A stretch of 64,000 nt of DNA from Methyloligella sp. GL2 (GTDB taxonomy: Bacteria > Pseudomonadota > Alphaproteobacteria > Rhizobiales > Methyloligellaceae): the NCBI RefSeq assembly GCF_013341275.1, contig NZ_CP054476.1:2406988-2470987 (forward strand), in the 5' to 3' direction. The position numbers and the translations under genes were made by a program. The notes beneath the pieces are model-generated. The model worked only from the letters and a program-made list of their open reading frames with translations. It was not told the DNA's origin and ran no database searches. Shown one piece after another: positions 13,911 to 24,912 of the stretch (position 1 is its first letter; each line of letters begins with the position of its first letter).

Positions 13911-15337
13911 GATTTCGCCCCCGCAGCGTCAAGCGATTTGGGCAGGCCGTAGATCCATTCGGAGATGGTGCCGGCACCAAGGCCGATCACCATATCGCCG
14001 GGCTCGGCCAGCTCGGCCAGGCGCGCCGCCAAATCGGTTTCGCCGTCGATGGTCACCACATGGGGATGACCGTGGCGGCGGAGGCTTTCTGCAAACTCGT
14101 CGCGGTCAATGCCGGGGATCGGCGCCTCGCCCGCCGAATAGATCGGGGTGACGATGGCGATATGGGCATCGTCGAGACAGGCGGAGAATTCGTTGAACAG
14201 GTTCTGCAGCCGCGTATAGCGGTGCGGCTGGATCACGGCGATGACGCGGCCGGCCTCGGCGCTTCGCGCCGCGCGCAGCACGGCGGCGATCTCCACCGGG
14301 TGATGGGCGTAATCGTCGTAAAGATGGATGCCGTTCCACTCGCCGACATGAGTGAAACGCCGTTTCACGCCGGAGAACACGCCGAGACTCTTGCGCAGCG
14401 TCGCGTCGGAGAGTCCCGCCTCGACGCCGACCGCCAATGCAGCGAGCGCATTCAGCACGTTGTAATGGCCGAGCATCGGCAGCTCGAGGCCCTCGAGATC
14501 GCGCGCGCCGCCCTGCACCGCAGAGCCGAAGCGAACATCGAAGGTGACGCCGCCGGGCCCGCTTTTGAGATTGGTCATGCGGATATCGGCGTCGCGCGCC
14601 ACGCCATAGGTGAGCACGCGGCGGCCGTTCGCCGCCCCGCCGAGCCGGGCCAGCATCTCGCGCACCACGGGGTGATCGATACAGGCGACGACGAGGCCGT
14701 AAAACGGAATCGCGTCAATGAATTGCTCGAACGCCTTGTGAAGCTTCTCCAAGTCTCCCCAGTAATCCATATGCTCCGGGTCGATATTGGTGACGACGCC
14801 GATCTGGGTCGGCAGCTTGACGAAGGTGCCGTCGGATTCGTCGGCCTCGACCACCATCCACTCGCCCTCGCCGATGCGGGCATTGGTGCCCCAGGCGTTG
14901 ATGATGCCGCCGGCGATCACGGTGGGATCGAGACCGGCATCGTTGAGCAGATCGGCGATCATCGCCGTGGTGGTGGTCTTGCCGTGGCTGCCGGTGATCG
15001 AGACGGTGGCGCGGTCGCGCATCAGCTCGGCCAGCATCTCGGCGCGGCGGATGATGGGTACGCCCCGCTCCTTGGCCGCCTCGAATTCCGGATTACCCGG
15101 TTTCACGGCGCTGGAGATCACCAGATGCCGGGCGCCCTCGATATTGTCGGGGGCGTGGCCGATCATGCAGGTGACGCCCATCTTGCGCAGGCGCTCCAGA
15201 TTGGGGCTGTCCTTCAGGTCGCTGCCCTGCACGGCATAGCCACGGGTCGCCATCACCTCGGCGATGGCGCTCATGCCGATGCCGCCGATCCCGACGATAT
15301 GAAAGATGCCGGCTTTTTCCGGCGGTGGCAGACGCAT
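13907..15337 (-). CDS. murC: UDP-N-acetylmuramate--L-alanine ligase MurC
   Basis: A 476-residue Mur ligase adding L-Ala to UDP-MurNAc. The N-terminal nucleotide motif is [17 protein letters not shown], the ATP-binding P-loop is [12 protein letters not shown] and the central domain has [11 protein letters not shown], typical of MurC. It overlaps murB and follows murG with a 36 bp spacer. Cytosolic. Confidence 0.98.
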   Translation of the reverse strand: MRLPPPEKAGIFHIVGIGGIGMSAIAEVMATRGYAVQGSDLKDSPNLERLRKMGVTCMIGHAPDNIEGARHLVISSAVKPGNPEFEAAKERGVPIIRRAEMLAELMRDRATVSITGSHGKTTTTAMIADLLNDAGLDPTVIAGGIINAWGTNARIGEGEWMVVEADESDGTFVKLPTQIGVVTNIDPEHMDYWGDLEKLHKAFEQFIDAIPFYGLVVACIDHPVVREMLARLGGAANGRRVLTYGVARDADIRMTNLKSGPGGVTFDVRFGSAVQGGARDLEGLELPMLGHYNVLNALAALAVGVEAGLSDATLRKSLGVFSGVKRRFTHVGEWNGIHLYDDYAHHPVEIAAVLRAARSAEAGRVIAVIQPHRYTRLQNLFNEFSACLDDAHIAIVTPIYSAGEAPIPGIDRDEFAESLRRHGHPHVVTIDGETDLAARLAELAEPGDMVIGLGAGTISEWIYGLPKSLDAAGAKS

Positions 15338-15373
15338 GGGTGTTCCGTCCTGATCCTTGTTCGCATGCCGCGC

Positions 15374-16474
15374 CTAGCGGGAGGCGGCGAGACCTTCAGC
15401 GAAATCGGCGAGCTTCTCAACCGCATCGGGTTCGCCGAACGCTCTGGCCGCCGCTGCAGCGTCGGCGAGACGCTGCGGCGCGGAAAGCAGCGCTTCCAAC
15501 TCCTTCGCCAAACGCTCCGGGCTCAACTCGCTTTGGGGAAAGCACCAGCCCCCGCCGGCTTCAGCGAGCCGAGTAGCATTGCGGAGCTGATCGTTGTCAA
15601 GAGCATGCGGCAGCGGCACCAGCAGGCCGGGGCGGCCGATGACGGCGATTTCCGCCACGGTGGAGGCGCCGGCGCGGGCGATCACCAGATGGGAATTGGC
15701 GATGCGCTCGGGCAGATCCTTGAAGAAAGGCGCAAGATGGGCGGCGATGCCGGCCTTCGCGTAAGCGGCCTTCACCGCCTCAAGATCCTCCGGGCGGCAT
15801 TGCTGCACCACGGTGAGCCGGGCGCGTATCGCCTCGGGGAGAAGCGGCAGGGCGGCGGGCATCGCCTCGGAGAAGAAATGCGCGCCCTGGCTGCCGCCGA
15901 AGACAAGCAGCAGCAGGCGCCCGTCGGACTCCGGCGGCGTATAGGGCATGTCGCGGAAGGCGAGCACGGCATCGCGCACCGGCGTTCCGGTGACGGTGGA
16001 TTTCTCCTCCACCGCCTGGCTCATCGCCTGGGTCTGCGGGAAGGTGAGCGCGACCTTGCTGGCGAATTTGGACAACAGCCGGTTGGCCCGGCCCATCACG
16101 GCGTTCTGCTCGTGCAAGGCGGAAGGAATGCCGAGCGTTCTGGCGGCGATCAGCGGCGGCAGGGTGGGATAACCGCCGAAGCCGATCACCGCGCGCGGCC
16201 GCATCTTCGTCAGGAGCGCCAAAGCTTCGAAATAGCCGCGGCCGAGCGTGGCGAAGGTCTTGGCTATGGCAATCGGATTGCGTCCGGACAGAGTCGCCGA
16301 ATGCAAGGGATGCATGGCGCGGCCCGGGAAATCGCCCCCATACTTCTCCGCCCGCATATCGGTGGCGAGCTCGACCGGATGGCCGCGCCGGACCAGCTCC
16401 TCGGCCAGAGCGGCGGCGGGGAAGAGATGGCCGGCGGTACCGCCGGCCGCCAGAAGAAACGGTGCTTCGCTCAT
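15374..16474 (-). CDS. murG: Undecaprenyl-PP-MurNAc-pentapeptide GlcNAc transferase MurG
   Basis: A 366-residue GT28 glycosyltransferase that converts lipid I to lipid II at the inner membrane. The acceptor-site loop AAGGTAGHLFPAAALAEEL starts near residue 9 and GFGGYPTLPPLIAA follows. The C-terminal donor site has VIARAGASTVAEIAVIGRP and the DQLRNA segment. The ATG overlaps the ftsW stop (ATGA). Confidence 0.98.
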   Translation of the reverse strand: MSEAPFLLAAGGTAGHLFPAAALAEELVRRGHPVELATDMRAEKYGGDFPGRAMHPLHSATLSGRNPIAIAKTFATLGRGYFEALALLTKMRPRAVIGFGGYPTLPPLIAARTLGIPSALHEQNAVMGRANRLLSKFASKVALTFPQTQAMSQAVEEKSTVTGTPVRDAVLAFRDMPYTPPESDGRLLLLVFGGSQGAHFFSEAMPAALPLLPEAIRARLTVVQQCRPEDLEAVKAAYAKAGIAAHLAPFFKDLPERIANSHLVIARAGASTVAEIAVIGRPGLLVPLPHALDNDQLRNATRLAEAGGGWCFPQSELSPERLAKELEALLSAPQRLADAAAAARAFGEPDAVEKLADFAEGLAASR

Positions 16475-17658
16475 GCCGCCTGCTCCTGGGTCTTCTCCTC
16501 CTTCGCCTGCGCCCGCGCGGTGCGCGGCTTCGGACGCGGCTTGGGCTGCACCGCCATGGGCCGCTTGCGGGTCAGGCCGAGCACGAAGCCCATGGTCAGC
16601 GCCATGGAGAGGAAGGAGGAGCCGCCATAGGAGATGAAGGGCAGCGTCATGCCCTTGGCCGGCAGCAGCCCGATATTCACCGAGACATTGATCAGCGCCT
16701 GGAAGCCGAACAGCATGATCAGCCCGGCGACGGCATGGCGGATGAAACCGTCGGGCTCCTGTGCTGCCTTGGAGAAGCCGCGGATGACGATGAAGGCGAA
16801 CAGCGCCACCAGGACGAGGCAGACGGCGAGCCCGAACTCCTCCGCCGTGACGGCGAAGATGAAGTCGGTATGGGCGTCGGGCAGCACATTCTTGATGGTG
16901 CCCTCGCCCGGCCCGCGGCCGAACCAGCCGCCATGGAGGAAGGACTCCAGCGCCCGGTCGGATTGGTAGGTGTCGCCCGAGGATGGATCCAAGAACCGGT
17001 CGATACGCGAGGCCACATGGGGCACGAGGAAATAACTCGCGGTGACGCCGACGATGGCGACGATGCCGAGCGCCACGATCCAGACCAGGTCCATGCCGGC
17101 CATGAAGAACAGCCCGCCCCAGACCAGGGTGACCAGCAGGGTCTGGCCGAAATCCGGCTGCATCACCAGAAGCGTGACGAAGATGGCGTAGAACAGCACC
17201 GCCAGTTCCAGGCCGGGCACGTCCTTGCGGGTCTGGTATTCGTTGAACAGCCAGGCGACCAGCACCACGAAGGCCGGCTTGACGAATTCGGAGGGCTGGA
17301 TCGACATCGGCCCAAGCTGCAGCCAGCGCTGGGCGCCCTTGATCTCAGGCCCGATCCACAGCGCCAGCAGCATCATGAAAAGTCCGCCGGCGAAGATCAC
17401 CAGGCTGGCGCGGCGGATATATTTCGGGCTCAGGGTCGAGGCGGCGAACATGAGGATCAGCGCCGGGACCATCATGATGGCGTGGCGGCGGACGAAATAG
17501 AGCGGCTCCAGATCGTAGCGCGCCGCCATGGGCGGGCTGGCGGCAAAGGACAGCAGCAGCCCCGCCACCATCAGCAGCAGCAGCGCCACCAGCATCAACC
17601 GGTCGACGGTGAACCACCAATCGGAGAGCACGCTGCGGTCGGCGCGGGCCAGTCTCAT
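16471..17658 (-). CDS. ftsW: Peptidoglycan glycosyltransferase FtsW
   Basis: A SEDS-family membrane protein of 395 residues with about ten membrane helices that polymerises lipid II at the septum with FtsI. SEDS signatures include GAQRWLQLGPMSIQPSEFVKP, LLVMQPDFGQTLLVTLVWG with the catalytic-region aspartate, and LPFISYGGSSFLSMALTMGF. The reading frame is open further upstream, but that part is out-of-frame murD sequence. The start at 17658 overlaps the murD stop by 4 bp and fits the family. A basic, Pro/Lys/Arg-rich tail follows the last helix. Confidence 0.96.
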   Translation of the reverse strand: MRLARADRSVLSDWWFTVDRLMLVALLLLMVAGLLLSFAASPPMAARYDLEPLYFVRRHAIMMVPALILMFAASTLSPKYIRRASLVIFAGGLFMMLLALWIGPEIKGAQRWLQLGPMSIQPSEFVKPAFVVLVAWLFNEYQTRKDVPGLELAVLFYAIFVTLLVMQPDFGQTLLVTLVWGGLFFMAGMDLVWIVALGIVAIVGVTASYFLVPHVASRIDRFLDPSSGDTYQSDRALESFLHGGWFGRGPGEGTIKNVLPDAHTDFIFAVTAEEFGLAVCLVLVALFAFIVIRGFSKAAQEPDGFIRHAVAGLIMLFGFQALINVSVNIGLLPAKGMTLPFISYGGSSFLSMALTMGFVLGLTRKRPMAVQPKPRPKPRTARAQAKEEKTQEQAA

Positions 17659-19064
17659 GCGACCGCTCCTTCCGGCGCCGTGACGCCCTCCAGAGCCGTC
17701 ACGGCTTTGCGAAAGGCGTCGCCGCGCATCTCGAAATTGGGGAATTGATCGTAGGACGCGCAGGCCGGCGAAAGCAGCACCACGGGCTCCGCCGCATCGT
17801 CGCTTGCCGCATCGGCCGCAGCCAGGCGCACCGCCTCGTCCAGCGTGCCGGCAATCGTGTGAGGCACGGCGTCGCCGAGCTGGGCGGCGAAGTCCTCCGC
17901 CGCCTCGCCGATCAGATAGGCCTTGGCGATATGCGGGTAGTAGCTCTCCAGACCGCTCAAGCCGCCGGCCTTGGCGCGCCCGCCGACGATCCAATAGATC
18001 GGCTGGAAACTCGCCAGCGCCTTGGCGGCGGCATCGGCATTGGTGGCCTTGGAATCATTGACGAAGAGGACGGAGCCGCGCTTGGCCACCTGCTCCATGC
18101 GGTGAGCGAGGCCGCCGAAGCTCTTGAGACCGCGCGCAATTTCTTCGCGGGAAAGGCCTTCGGCGCGGGCCAGCGCGTAGGCTGCGGCGGCATTCTGCCA
18201 GTTATGGGCGCCGCGCAAGGAGGCGATGCCGTCCAGGCTGGCGGTGGCGATCTCGTCGCCCGCCGCCATCTCGTGCAGCGTGGCCTCGGCGCCATAGACG
18301 CCGGTCTCGACCTTGCCCGTCACGCTGATCTGTTTCACCGCGTAAGGCCCTTGCAGCGTCTTTGCGATGGCGCGGGAGGGCGCATCGTCGATGCCGATCA
18401 CTGCGGTATCGCCCGCCCCCATCAGAGCGAAGATGCGAGCCTTGATGGCGGCGTAAGCTTCGAGCGTGCCGTGGCGGTCGAGATGGTCCGGGGTGATGTT
18501 CAGAAGCGCGCCGGCATTGGGATGCAGCGAGGGGGTGAGATCGATCTGGAAGGAGGAGAGCTCCAGCACATAGGTGAGATCGTCGGCGAAGGGATCGAGA
18601 TCCAGCACGGCGCGGCCGATATTGCCGCCGAGGGCCACGCGCTTTCCCGCCTCCTCCAAGAGATGGGCGGTCAGCGCGGTGGTGGTGGATTTGCCGTTGG
18701 TGCCGGTGATCACCAGCACCCGTGCCGCGCTCCCTTGCGCTTCCTTTTCGCGGAACAACAGCTCGGTATCGCCGATTACCTCGATCCCGGCGGCTTTTGC
18801 CTTCTCCACCGTCCAATGGGGCTTGGGGTGGGTGAGCGGTACGCCCGGCGCCAAGACGAGCGCGGCGATCCCGCTCCAATCTTCGGCGTTCAGATCGGCC
18901 AGGGGCACGCCCGCAGCCTGCGCCTTCTCCCGGGTCTCCGGCTTGTCGTCCCAGGCGAGCACGTCCGCACCGCCGGCTTGCAACGCTTTAGCGGCGGCAA
19001 TTCCGCTTAAGCCGAGGCCGAAGACGGCGACACGCCGTCCGCCGAAGAGGGTGCAGGGAATCAT
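17655..19064 (-). CDS. murD: UDP-N-acetylmuramoylalanine--D-glutamate ligase MurD
   Basis: A 469-residue Mur ligase adding D-Glu. The N-terminal Rossmann-like motif is VAVFGLGLSGIAAAKAL, the P-loop is GTNGKSTTTALTAHLL and the metal/substrate region includes NITPDHLDRHG and NDSKATNADA. It overlaps ftsW at its 3' end and lies 9 bp after mraY. Confidence 0.98.
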   Translation of the reverse strand: MIPCTLFGGRRVAVFGLGLSGIAAAKALQAGGADVLAWDDKPETREKAQAAGVPLADLNAEDWSGIAALVLAPGVPLTHPKPHWTVEKAKAAGIEVIGDTELLFREKEAQGSAARVLVITGTNGKSTTTALTAHLLEEAGKRVALGGNIGRAVLDLDPFADDLTYVLELSSFQIDLTPSLHPNAGALLNITPDHLDRHGTLEAYAAIKARIFALMGAGDTAVIGIDDAPSRAIAKTLQGPYAVKQISVTGKVETGVYGAEATLHEMAAGDEIATASLDGIASLRGAHNWQNAAAAYALARAEGLSREEIARGLKSFGGLAHRMEQVAKRGSVLFVNDSKATNADAAAKALASFQPIYWIVGGRAKAGGLSGLESYYPHIAKAYLIGEAAEDFAAQLGDAVPHTIAGTLDEAVRLAAADAASDDAAEPVVLLSPACASYDQFPNFEMRGDAFRKAVTALEGVTAPEGAVA

Positions 19065-19073
19065 TGCAAGAAC

Positions 19074-20159
19074 TTAGCGCAATTTCAGCGTCGCAAGGCC
19101 CAACAGGGCGAGAACCACCGCGATAATCCAAAAGCGAACCACGATGGTGGATTCTTTCCATCCCTTTTGTTCGAAATGATGGTGAAGCGGCGCCATGCGG
19201 AAAACCCGGTAGCCGGTGAGCTTGAACGAGGCCACCTGGACGATCACCGAGACCGCCTCCAGCACGAACAATCCGCCGACCACCGCCAGCACCAGCTCGT
19301 GCTTGATGGCCACCGCGACGGTGCCGATCGCCCCGCCCAGGGCCAGCGAGCCGGTATCGCCCATGAAGATGGAGGCGGGCGGCGCGTTGAACCATAGGAA
19401 GCCGAGACCGGCGCCGACCAGGGCGCCGCAGACCACGGCCAGCTCGCCGGTGCCTTGCACGAAATGCAGCTGCAGATAGTCGGAGAACAGCACGTTGCCG
19501 ACCAGATAGGCGATCAGGCCGAAAGTGGCCGAGGCGATCATGACGGGGACGATGGCGAGACCGTCCAGCCCGTCGGTAAGATTCACCGCATTGCCGGCGC
19601 CGACGATGATGAAGGCGCCGAAGGGCACATAGAACCAGCCGAGATCGATGGTGACGTTCTTCAGGAACGGGATCGCCAGCTGGTTGGCGAGCTCCGGATC
19701 GGAAAGATAGGAGATCACGGCAGCGGCGATCACCGCGGCGATGGCCTCGATGACGATCTTCACCCGGCCGCGGAAGCCGGCGGTCGATTGCCGGGTGACC
19801 TTCAGATAATCGTCGTAGAGCCCCACCGCGCCATAGACCATGGTCAGGCCCAGCACCACCCAGACGTAAGGGTTGGTGAGGTTGGCCCAGAGCAGGATCG
19901 AGACCAGCGCTCCGGACAGGATCATCAGCCCGCCCATGGTGGGCGTGCCCTGCTTCTCCAAAAGATGATGGGCCGGCCCGTCGGTACGGATCGGCTGGCC
20001 CTTGCCCTGGCGGATACGCAAGGAGCGGATGATCGCCGGGCCGAACAGGAAGACGAACAGCAGCGCCGTCAGCAGCGCGCCGCCGGTGCGGAAGGTGATG
20101 TACCGAAAGATGTTGAAGACGCTGAGCTCGCCTGAGAGCTCGAACAGCCAGTACAACAT
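19074..20159 (-). CDS. mraY: Phospho-N-acetylmuramoyl-pentapeptide transferase MraY
   Basis: A 361-residue inner-membrane enzyme with about ten helices that makes lipid I from UDP-MurNAc-pentapeptide and undecaprenyl phosphate. Family motifs are [12 protein letters not shown], the aspartates in [19 protein letters not shown] and the histidine loop [15 protein letters not shown]. Length is typical. It sits between murF and murD. Confidence 0.98.
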   Translation of the reverse strand: MLYWLFELSGELSVFNIFRYITFRTGGALLTALLFVFLFGPAIIRSLRIRQGKGQPIRTDGPAHHLLEKQGTPTMGGLMILSGALVSILLWANLTNPYVWVVLGLTMVYGAVGLYDDYLKVTRQSTAGFRGRVKIVIEAIAAVIAAAVISYLSDPELANQLAIPFLKNVTIDLGWFYVPFGAFIIVGAGNAVNLTDGLDGLAIVPVMIASATFGLIAYLVGNVLFSDYLQLHFVQGTGELAVVCGALVGAGLGFLWFNAPPASIFMGDTGSLALGGAIGTVAVAIKHELVLAVVGGLFVLEAVSVIVQVASFKLTGYRVFRMAPLHHHFEQKGWKESTIVVRFWIIAVVLALLGLATLKLR

Positions 20160-20185
20160 CCCCCTACCCCCTCTACGGCCCCAGG

Positions 20186-21601
20186 CTAATCCAGGGCGCC
20201 GCCTTTCAGATGATTTTGCAGCGCCTCGACCAAGGGCCCAAGCTTGGACCCGAACGAGCCCTTGACCATGACCACGTCGCCCGGCTGAAGCGCTTGCACG
20301 ACTCGCAGCGCCAGCTCGCCGGATGCGGCAGCATAGGCGCCCTGCTTAGCAGGCGGCAAATCGCGATAAAGCGCACCCATCAGCGGGCCGCAGGCAAAAA
20401 CAACATCTACCCCCGCCGCGTCAATATCTGGGGCGAGCCCGGTATGGAAGCTTTCCGCCGCCTCGCCAAGCTCCAGCATATCACCCAGCACGGCAATGCG
20501 GCGCGGATAGTCGGACCTGGGCGTCAGGCCGAGAATGGCCAGAGCGGCGCGCATGGAGGCCGGATTGGCATTATAGGCCTCATCGATAATGGCCACTTTG
20601 CCGGTCTTGCCTTCGAAGACATGCCAGGCGCCGCGCCCGGCCTGGGCGTGGACATGGGACAGCACATCGGCGGCTTTTACCAGATCGGCGCCCGCCGCAT
20701 CGACAGCCGCCAGAACCGCCAGAGAATTTTGCACCAGATGGAGGCCAGGCGCGCCGAGCCGGTAGCGCAGGGTCTGGCCGCGATAGGAAGCGGTGACTTG
20801 CGAGCCCGTGGCATCGAGATCCGCCTGGACTAGACGCATATCGGCTTCTTCCGCTTCGCCGAAGCCGACCACCTTGGCGCCCTCCGTCTTCGCCGCCTCG
20901 GCCAACCGCCCGTAGAATTCGTTGTCGCGATTGAGGATCGCGGTGCCGTCCTTCTCGATCCCGGCGAAGATCTCCGCCTTGGCATCGGCAATGGCGGCAA
21001 GGTTCGGGAACTGGCCGAGATGCACCGCGGCAATGGTGGTGACGATGGCGATATGGGGCCGGATCATCTGGCTGAGCGGGGTCAGCTCGCCGGCATGGTT
21101 CATGCCCGCCTCGAAGATGCCGAAGCTCACATCCTTCGGCATATTGGCGAGGGAGAGCGGCACGCCCCAGTGATTGTTGTAGGACTTTGCCGAGGCATGC
21201 ACCGTGCCTGAGGGGCTGAGGGCGATGCGCAAGGCCTCCTTGGTGCCGGTCTTTCCGGCGCTGCCGGTGACGGCGATGATCCGGGTCTCGGTGGCGCGAT
21301 CGCGCGCGGCGCGGCCGAGCTGCTGCAAGGCTTCGAAGGGATCTTTGACCCGGATCAGCTTGGCCTCGTCGGCGGCTTCGTAGTCCTCCGCCACGATGGC
21401 GCAGGAGGCGCCGGCCTCGAAGGCGGCGGGCACGAATTCATGACCGTCCTTGGCGACGCCGCGAATGGCGATATAGGCCTCGCCCGGCTGCAATGTCCGC
21501 GTATCGATGGAGATGCCGGTGACCGTGGCGGCAGGATCGAGCGCCGAGCGGCCGCCCGTCGCCTGACAGATTTCGTCAATGATCCAAAGGGCTTCAGCCA
21601 C
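20186..21601 (-). CDS. murF: UDP-MurNAc-tripeptide--D-Ala-D-Ala ligase MurF
   Basis: A 471-residue Mur ligase adding the D-Ala-D-Ala made by Ddl. The P-loop is [16 protein letters not shown]. Other family segments are [15 protein letters not shown] and [17 protein letters not shown]. The start overlaps the murE stop by 8 bp, which suggests translational coupling. Confidence 0.98.
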   Translation of the reverse strand: MAEALWIIDEICQATGGRSALDPAATVTGISIDTRTLQPGEAYIAIRGVAKDGHEFVPAAFEAGASCAIVAEDYEAADEAKLIRVKDPFEALQQLGRAARDRATETRIIAVTGSAGKTGTKEALRIALSPSGTVHASAKSYNNHWGVPLSLANMPKDVSFGIFEAGMNHAGELTPLSQMIRPHIAIVTTIAAVHLGQFPNLAAIADAKAEIFAGIEKDGTAILNRDNEFYGRLAEAAKTEGAKVVGFGEAEEADMRLVQADLDATGSQVTASYRGQTLRYRLGAPGLHLVQNSLAVLAAVDAAGADLVKAADVLSHVHAQAGRGAWHVFEGKTGKVAIIDEAYNANPASMRAALAILGLTPRSDYPRRIAVLGDMLELGEAAESFHTGLAPDIDAAGVDVVFACGPLMGALYRDLPPAKQGAYAAASGELALRVVQALQPGDVVMVKGSFGSKLGPLVEALQNHLKGGALD

Positions 21602-23057
21602 GCGCCTGCAAATCCTTCAGAGCCGTGGCCACGGCTTCGTGGTCGGTATAGGGGATCACCTTGTCGCCGATAATCTGGCCGGTCTCGTGGCCCTTGCCGG
21701 CGACCAGCAGCACGTCGCCCGCCTCCAGATGAAAGATCGCCTCGGCGATGGCGGCATGACGGTCGCCAATCTCGATGGCGCCCGGGGCATGGGAGAGGAT
21801 GGCGCGGCGGATCTCCGCCGGATCCTCGCTCCGCGGATTGTCGTCGGTGACATAAACCTGGTCGGCGAGCTTGGTCGCCACCGCGCCCATTTGCGGGCGC
21901 TTGCCCTTGTCGCGGTCGCCGCCGCAGCCGAACACCACCAGCAGGCGGTGCTTCACGTAGGGCCGCAGCGCCGCGATGGCTTTCTCTAGCGCGTCCGGTG
22001 TGTGGGCGTAGTCGATGAAGATCGGCGCACCGTCTGTCGTGGTGCCGGCAAGATCGAGACGGCCCTTGGCGCCCTCCAGCCCCTCCAGCATGGGCAGCAC
22101 CTCTTCCGCCCCCGCCCCTGTCGTCGCCATGACGAGACCGGCGGCGACCAGCGCGTTGGAGGCCTGGAAATCGCCGACCAGCGGCAGCTTGATTTCGAAG
22201 GTCTTGCCTTCATAGAGCACGCGCAGGCGCTGGGCGAAGCCGTCGGGCACAGCTTCGAGCAGCCGCAAGGTCTTGCCGCGCTTGCCGACCGAGATCAGCT
22301 TCAGATCACGGGCGATGCATTCGGCCGCCACGCGCTCGGCCGCCTCGCTGCCGATATCCACAACGGCGGTATCGCCGGGCTGCAGCCGCTCGCGGAACAG
22401 GCGGAGCTTCTGGTTGAGGTAGTCCTCGAAATTGGCGTGATAATCGAGATGGTCGCGGGTGATGTTGGTGAAGCCGCCGGCCTTCAGCTTCAGCCCGTCG
22501 AGGCGATGCTGCTGCAGCCCGTGGCTGGAGGCCTCGATGGCCAGATGGGTGACGCCCTCGCCCGCCAGCTCCGCCAGGATGCGGTGCAGCTCGATCGGGT
22601 CGGGCGTGGTGTGGTGCAGAACCTTGCTTTCCTTCGGCGCGACCACGCCGATCGTACCGACGCTCGCCGCCGCAAAGCCTTGGCGCGCCCAGAGCTGGCG
22701 CACAAAGGCGGCGACGGAGGTCTTGCCGTTGGTGCCGGTGACGGCGATCGCGGTCTCCGGCTGGGCGCCGTAGAATTTCGCCGCGGCCATGGAGAGGGCG
22801 TGGCGCGGTTCGGCATCTTCCACCAGCGGAATATCCGTTCCCGCAGGAGCATGCCCGCGCGGCAGAAGGATCGCCGCGGCGCCGTTGTCGATCGCCTGCT
22901 GGATGAATTTCGCCCCGTCGGTCTTCACGCCCGGAAGGGCGGCAAAGAGATAGCCGGGCCGCACGGTGCGGCTATCGGCGCTGAGCCCCAGAATGGGGGT
23001 ATCGGACCAGCCTTGCGGCAGCACGGCATCAGGACCGATCAACTCGCCAAGCTTCAT
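21594..23057 (-). CDS. murE: UDP-MurNAc-tripeptide synthetase MurE (meso-diaminopimelate type)
   Basis: A Mur ligase of 487 residues. The P-loop is GTNGKTSVAAFVRQL and the motif DNPRSEDPAEIRR marks meso-diaminopimelate as the third amino acid. ITRDHLDYHANFEDYL is also conserved. The start at 23057 (MKLGEL) matches the usual N terminus; a second ATG at 23087 would add ten residues. Neither has a strong ribosome binding site. Confidence 0.96.
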   Translation of the reverse strand: MKLGELIGPDAVLPQGWSDTPILGLSADSRTVRPGYLFAALPGVKTDGAKFIQQAIDNGAAAILLPRGHAPAGTDIPLVEDAEPRHALSMAAAKFYGAQPETAIAVTGTNGKTSVAAFVRQLWARQGFAAASVGTIGVVAPKESKVLHHTTPDPIELHRILAELAGEGVTHLAIEASSHGLQQHRLDGLKLKAGGFTNITRDHLDYHANFEDYLNQKLRLFRERLQPGDTAVVDIGSEAAERVAAECIARDLKLISVGKRGKTLRLLEAVPDGFAQRLRVLYEGKTFEIKLPLVGDFQASNALVAAGLVMATTGAGAEEVLPMLEGLEGAKGRLDLAGTTTDGAPIFIDYAHTPDALEKAIAALRPYVKHRLLVVFGCGGDRDKGKRPQMGAVATKLADQVYVTDDNPRSEDPAEIRRAILSHAPGAIEIGDRHAAIAEAIFHLEAGDVLLVAGKGHETGQIIGDKVIPYTDHEAVATALKDLQARG

Positions 23058-23189
23058 AACCGGTTTTGCCCCGTCACGCCTGCTCATGAATGAATGACTT
23101 CGCCAAAGATACGGCCCCGATTCCGGCGCCTCGGCCCCATCGCGGGCGAGCAGGATAAGCGGTTTGCCTTATGCTCTAATGCTTGCGCT

Positions 23190-24896
23190 CTAATAGGAGG
23201 CCATGACCGGCGCGTCAAACCGCGCGGTGAGACCCCGGTCGGGCGCTTCGATCTTCGGCTCCACACCAAGGATCGGCGCGATGCGGGCAACGATCCGCCC
23301 CACGGTCGGCGCGGCATTGGCACCGGCCGTGCGCAGGTAACGGCTCGCCTCGACCTTCTGCGGCTCATCCAGCATCACCAACACGACATATTCGGGAGCG
23401 TCGGTCGGAAATGTGGCGAGAAACGAGTTGCGCAGCGCCGAGGAGGAATAACGGCCGTCAACCACCTTCTCCGCGGTGCCGGTCTTGCCGCCGACGCGGT
23501 AGCCGTCGGCCTCGGCCTGTCCGCCGGTGCCATCCAGCACGTTCAGCCGCATCAGCCGCACCATATCCTTGGCGGTGGAGGTCTTCACCACCCGGTGGCC
23601 GGAGGCCATGCCGTCAGCCCGGGACCGGGGCAGGAAGGTCGGCTGAATGGCGATGCCGCCATTGCACAGAGGGATCGCAGCGGCGGCGTATTGCAGCGGC
23701 GTCACCGACAGGCCGTGACCGAAGGCGATGGTCATGGTGTTCAGCTTCTTCCAATGCTTGGGCACCAGAGGCGCCGCCGTGGCGCCAAGCTCGGTCATGG
23801 TGCTGTCGAGCAGCCCCATCTTGCGCAGGAAGGCCTTATGGCGGTCGACGCCGAGATCCAGGGCGATCTTCGCAGCGCCGATATTGGAGGAGTGGGTGAA
23901 CACCTCCTCCACAGTGATCGGCCGGTGCAGGCCGTGGAAATCGCCGATGGTGAAGCCGCCCATATGGATCGGGTTGGTGGCGTCGTAAATGGAATGGATC
24001 GTGGCGACGCCCTCGTCGAGGCCCGCGGCGACGGTCATCACCTTGAAGATGGAGCCGAGCTCGTAAACGCCGGCGGTCATGCGGTCGTGACGGTTCTTGT
24101 CCAGCGCCTGTTCGCGATGGTTCGGATCGTAATCCGGCAGCGAGGCCATCCCCACCACCTCGCCGGAATGCACGTCGATCACCACCCCGGCCGCGGCCTT
24201 GGCCTTGTAGGTGGTCATGGCGTTTTTCAGCTCTTCATGCAGCACGTGCTGCACGCCGAGATCGAGGGAGATGTTGATGGTCTCCTCGCCGGCCTCGGTC
24301 TGCGGGTTCATGAAGGCCAGCTGCGGGTTCTGGTCGACGAACTTTTCCATCCCGGCAAGGCCGTTATTGTCGACATCGACGAAGCCGACGACATGGGAGG
24401 CTGTGGCGCCGACGGGATAGACGCGACGGTATTCCTCGATGAAGCCGAGACCCGGGAGACCGAGCTCGTGGATCTCCGCCTGTTGCTTCGGCGTGAGTTC
24501 GCGGCGGATACTAACGAAACGGCCGCCCTTGTTGATACGCTTGCGGATTTCGGTCCGGTCGATATCGGGCAGAACGGTGGCCACCTGCTCCACCAGCTCG
24601 TCGCTGTCGATCACCTTCTTGGGGTCGGCGAACAGGGTCGCGCCCTTGATGTCGGTGGCCAGCAGACGTCCCTTGCGGTCCAGAATATCGGGGCGGTGCA
24701 CTGTGGTGGAGATGTCGTAGAGCCCGGGCTCGCTCTCGTCGGTGACGGTGAAGCCGAGACTCACCAGACGTCCGCCGACGGCCAGGAAGCCGCAGATGAA
24801 CGCTAGAAAGACCAGGCGGAAACGGTTGCGGCTGCGGGCGATATAGGCCCGTTCGGCGCGGGCCGTGGCCGTGTTGGTTTTTTCGTTCTCCTCCAC
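23190..24896 (-). CDS. ftsI: Peptidoglycan D,D-transpeptidase FtsI (PBP3)
   Basis: A 568-residue class B penicillin-binding protein that crosslinks septal peptidoglycan. One N-terminal membrane helix (RLVFLAFICGFLAVGGRLV) is followed by a pedestal domain and the transpeptidase. The catalytic triad motifs are SIFK (in YELGSIFKVMTV), SSN (in HSSNIGAAK) and KTG (in VGGKTGTAEK). It lies 16 bp downstream of ftsL. Confidence 0.97.
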   Translation of the reverse strand: MEENEKTNTATARAERAYIARSRNRFRLVFLAFICGFLAVGGRLVSLGFTVTDESEPGLYDISTTVHRPDILDRKGRLLATDIKGATLFADPKKVIDSDELVEQVATVLPDIDRTEIRKRINKGGRFVSIRRELTPKQQAEIHELGLPGLGFIEEYRRVYPVGATASHVVGFVDVDNNGLAGMEKFVDQNPQLAFMNPQTEAGEETINISLDLGVQHVLHEELKNAMTTYKAKAAAGVVIDVHSGEVVGMASLPDYDPNHREQALDKNRHDRMTAGVYELGSIFKVMTVAAGLDEGVATIHSIYDATNPIHMGGFTIGDFHGLHRPITVEEVFTHSSNIGAAKIALDLGVDRHKAFLRKMGLLDSTMTELGATAAPLVPKHWKKLNTMTIAFGHGLSVTPLQYAAAAIPLCNGGIAIQPTFLPRSRADGMASGHRVVKTSTAKDMVRLMRLNVLDGTGGQAEADGYRVGGKTGTAEKVVDGRYSSSALRNSFLATFPTDAPEYVVLVMLDEPQKVEASRYLRTAGANAAPTVGRIVARIAPILGVEPKIEAPDRGLTARFDAPVMASY

Positions 24897-24912
24897 TGCG
24901 CTTCCTTCCCGC

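Noticed and set aside
14060..16630. 856-residue open frame opposite murC and murG
   Set aside because: It has no recognisable domain and lies entirely antisense to well-supported mur genes.
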